Source of the DNA: Setaria digitata
Lineage: Eukaryota; Nematoda; Chromadorea; Rhabditida; Setariidae
DNA length: 12,209 nucleotides
Reading direction: 5' to 3'
Assembly (NCBI GenBank): GCA_003640385.1
Contig: RCAB01000931.1
Coordinates: forward strand, 1 to 12,209
The notes beneath the pieces were generated by a model. The model had not been told where the DNA came from. It made no database searches and worked only from the letters and a program-made list of their open reading frames with translations. Of this stretch, positions 10,701 to 12,209 are shown one piece after another (within the stretch, counting starts at the first letter, position 1; each line of letters begins with the position of its first letter). The translations under genes were made by a program, and so were the position numbers.

Positions 10701-12071
10701 TTTTTTTCTTCATTTCTTCTTTATTTAATTCTTTCAAATATTCATTTTTTGTTGTATTTTCGGTTACAGATAGCTATTAGCTATGCAAAGTCCGAAGGCT
10801 TATCAGCATTGTGGTTGGGAATTTTGAGAAGTGTTGGGGCCGCTTTTGGTATTATCGGCGCATTTTTATATTCGGTTATTGAAACTCGTTCATCAGCCAG
10901 AAAATCTGGCCTAATTGGCATGATTGTAAATTCTTTTTCATCAGCCTGAAAATCTGACTTAATTGGCATAATTAATTCTTTTCTCGTAATGATTGAAATG
11001 GATTGGAATGGATGCGTGAATTTAATTTCATTTAATTGACCAACTAATTAGCTTGCTTATCCATCATTGCTTATTACGTATACTTACATTTTTTATACTT
11101 CGGTAAAAAAGGAACTAAGCAAAAATCAGGCAGTTTAAAGTTTTTTAAAAAAAACAGTTTATGTTGAAAAAAAAAAAAATGTTATGCACCTGAGCTGAGA
11201 AAATAGTTGTTTTATGTTAATTTTTTATTACTAATAATTGATATTTTCAATCAAGGCACAAAACTTGGCACTTTATATTTGCATTGCATCTATTTGGCTA
11301 CCAGGCTCACCATTTAATCCAACACGATATTTTAAAGAAATTACTTTTACTGTATGCTTATTTAATAGATGTAACAATTAAATAATAATTAAGGAGCGAA
11401 AAATAAATCCAATCATTGATAAACAATTTTTCACACTGCAAAGCTAAATTCTTTCTCCTTTCTTTAAAGTTAAATTTGAGTAAAACAGAGAAAAGTTAAT
11501 TCAAATTTTACCACTAAAAAGATTTCAAAATTAAGATGAATTTTTCCGTAATCAATTCCAGATTTGGTGGCAACAAATGCAAGACAGTTTTACATTCATT
11601 CGCAATAAAAATGAAAGTGAAATAGACTCACATAGTATCGAATGGTCAACATGGACATCAGGCGGACATTCAATTATTAGTGCTTTTACAATGCTAATTG
11701 GTATAGCGGTAGCAAGATTAGGTAAGAGGAGAAAGTAAAAAAAAAAAATCCAACCTTGTTCATTTTAAATTTAATCATCTTAATTAGTTAATATATTGTA
11801 CGGAACAATAATGGAGCTAGTAACGAGTTTTTGTTTAATAAGTAGTCAACAATTTCTAGATTGATACAACATTACCATCCGCTAGAGTCCACATAAAACT
11901 CTGAATTTCTTTTTTTTTTCTGGTCTAGTTAATTAAAAGTGGCATCTTCTAGGTCTGTATATGGCAGATTTATCAATTTCACAAATTATGCAGGAAACAG
12001 TGCTAGAAGGAGAACGTAACACTGTTTTTGGTGTACAGGATTCTATAGCCCAATTTTTCAGCGTGCTTAAA
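7769..12071 (+). CDS. fpn-1: Ferroportin-type iron exporter (SLC40A1 family), 3' end beyond window
   Basis: Ten exons give 467 residues: 7769-7849, 7991-8144, 8471-8580, 9060-9216, 9618-9827, 10326-10483, 10770-10925, 11256-11351, 11562-11721, 11953-12071. The family is a 12-helix MFS-fold exporter that moves ferrous iron out of cells. Landmarks: LYLAYTISCIGDRLWTF (TM1; D29 and W32 match human D39, W42), SWMDHHTR (human D84, R88), TKDWIVVMA (D153, human D157), ANAWMKTID (human N174, D181), LLYMTVLGFDG, IWLPGSPFN, ARLGLYMADLSISQIMQE and EGERNTVFGVQD. T33 replaces human H43 and G290 replaces C326. The loop between TM6 and TM7 is short and carries KCCTKC. The TM9-TM10 loop has an NES sequon. The start ATG (7769) is the first in-frame after a stop at 7757, but a CAG acceptor at 7783-7785 allows a different first exon. 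Exon 3 and 6 acceptors are weak and were chosen by phase and homology. The last helices are missing. Confidence 0.88.
7870..7888 (+). repeat. A19 homopolymer in ferroportin intron 1
   Basis: An uninterrupted run of 19 A lies within the 141-base intron 1 (7850-7990). Its length is likely polymorphic or error-prone. Confidence 0.75.
8145..8470 (+). other. Ferroportin intron 2 (326 bases)
   Basis: Donor CGTG|GTATAA, phase 1. The acceptor is CTAG at 8467-8470, preceded by a weak pyrimidine tract. It contains an A/T-rich inverted repeat at 8213-8246. No additional exon is supported. One open stretch from 8356 (GAC GAA GAA ...) has a nice acceptor but runs into TGA and lies out of frame with exon 3. 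Confidence 0.6.
8213..8246 (+). repeat. Intronic inverted repeat (12-bp stem)
   Basis: CTTTTCTTTTTTC (8213-8225) and GAAAAAGAAAAG (8235-8246) are complementary apart from one extra T, around a 9-base loop TTATTAATT. The arms are homopurine/homopyrimidine, so low complexity could explain it. Confidence 0.5.
8581..9059 (+). other. Ferroportin intron 3 (479 bases)
   Basis: Consensus donor GTATGT at 8581 and acceptor TTGCAG ending at 9059, phase 0. AT-rich sequence with no recognisable coding or structured element. Confidence 0.7.
9217..9617 (+). other. Ferroportin intron 4 (401 bases)
   Basis: Donor GTGTAA, acceptor TTGTAG, phase 1, splitting an Ala codon. The last 100 bases are a near-simple AT-rich tract (TTATCATTAT-type motifs). 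No exon seen. Confidence 0.7.
9828..10325 (+). other. Ferroportin intron 5 (498 bases)
   Basis: The longest intron in the window, phase 1, with donor GTAATT and acceptor TTAAG at 10321-10325. It contains a T20 run at 10054-10073 and clustered TTAATT/AATTAA motifs around 10218-10271. No coding segment was found. Confidence 0.6.
10054..10073 (+). repeat. T20 homopolymer in ferroportin intron 5
   Basis: Twenty uninterrupted T. This is the longest interior homopolymer in the window and a likely site of length polymorphism or assembly error. Confidence 0.75.
10890..10982 (+). repeat. 48-base tandem duplication across ferroportin exon 7 / intron 7
   Basis: Copy 1 (10890-10937) covers the last 36 bases of exon 7, the donor GTAAAT at 10926 and six further intron bases. 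Copy 2 (10938-10982) lies wholly in the intron. Copy 2 differs at four positions and lacks three bases, GTA, exactly at the donor. One substitution turns AGA into TGA. Copy 2 therefore can neither extend the frame nor act as an equivalent donor. Confidence 0.85.
10926..11255 (+). other. Ferroportin intron 7 (330 bases)
   Basis: Donor ATT|GTAAAT and acceptor ATCAAG at 11250-11255, phase 0. Splicing joins GLIGMI to AQNLALY, matching GLISGLAQ of human ferroportin in length. It begins with the second copy of the 48-base duplication. The remainder is AT-rich with no feature seen. Confidence 0.7.
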
Positions 12072-12209
12072 GTTAATCTTTTTTTATTTCATTTCCAAAA
12101 TTCGAAACATTTTATAAAAACTGATCAGCATTTGCATAAATTTCTGATGATAGAAATCACTTCCAGAGATGAAAGAGTCCTCTATCTACGACGATTGTTT
12201 TTTTTTTTT
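12072..12209 (+). other. Window end: probable ferroportin intron 10 or 3' exon extension
   Basis: After exon 10 (VFGVQDSIAQFFSVLK) a GTTAAT donor lies at 12072. The same frame, however, stays open to the window end (VNLFLFHFQNSK...). That text does not resemble the helix expected here, which is FIMVIL-like in human, so intron is more likely. The window closes in a T run. Confidence 0.45.

Overview
The window reads as a nematode nuclear genome segment, most likely from a parasitic clade such as the filarial/spirurid worms. The evidence is AT-rich, spliced genes with GT-AG introns of about 90-500 bases (longer than typical Caenorhabditis introns), homopolymer T/A runs, and a splice acceptor placed 3 bases before a start codon, as expected for a trans-spliced leader. 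The species assignment is inference; the eukaryotic, multi-exon nature is directly visible. All three genes lie on the + strand, and their exons were rebuilt by hand from homology, reading phase and splice sites.

Region 1 (1-3015) holds the last nine exons of a DEAH-box splicing helicase, DHX16/Prp2 (C. elegans mog-4). It enters the window mid-gene, after the first RecA domain. A 638-base gap (3016-3653) follows. It has a good AATAAA signal at 3203 and two compact hairpins.

Region 2 (3654-6609) is a complete ten-exon gene for pleiotropic regulator 1 (PLRG1/Prp46), a seven-bladed WD40 protein of the Prp19/NineTeen complex. Prp2/DHX16 remodels the same activated spliceosome that contains PLRG1, so the neighbours serve one machine. 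The arrangement is compatible with a nematode operon, but that is not proven.

Region 3 is a 1.16-kb gene-free interval (6610-7768), then ten exons of a ferroportin-type iron exporter (SLC40A1 family, 7769-12071) whose 3' end lies beyond the window. Its introns are on average longer and visibly more AT-rich than those of the two spliceosomal genes. It differs from human ferroportin at two known metal-ligand positions. It also carries a 48-base tandem duplication across an exon-intron junction, in which the second copy has lost its donor site.

I found no mobile element, CRISPR array, tRNA or rRNA. The most interesting items are the two intergenic hairpins, the duplicated splice junction, and the altered metal sites of the ferroportin.
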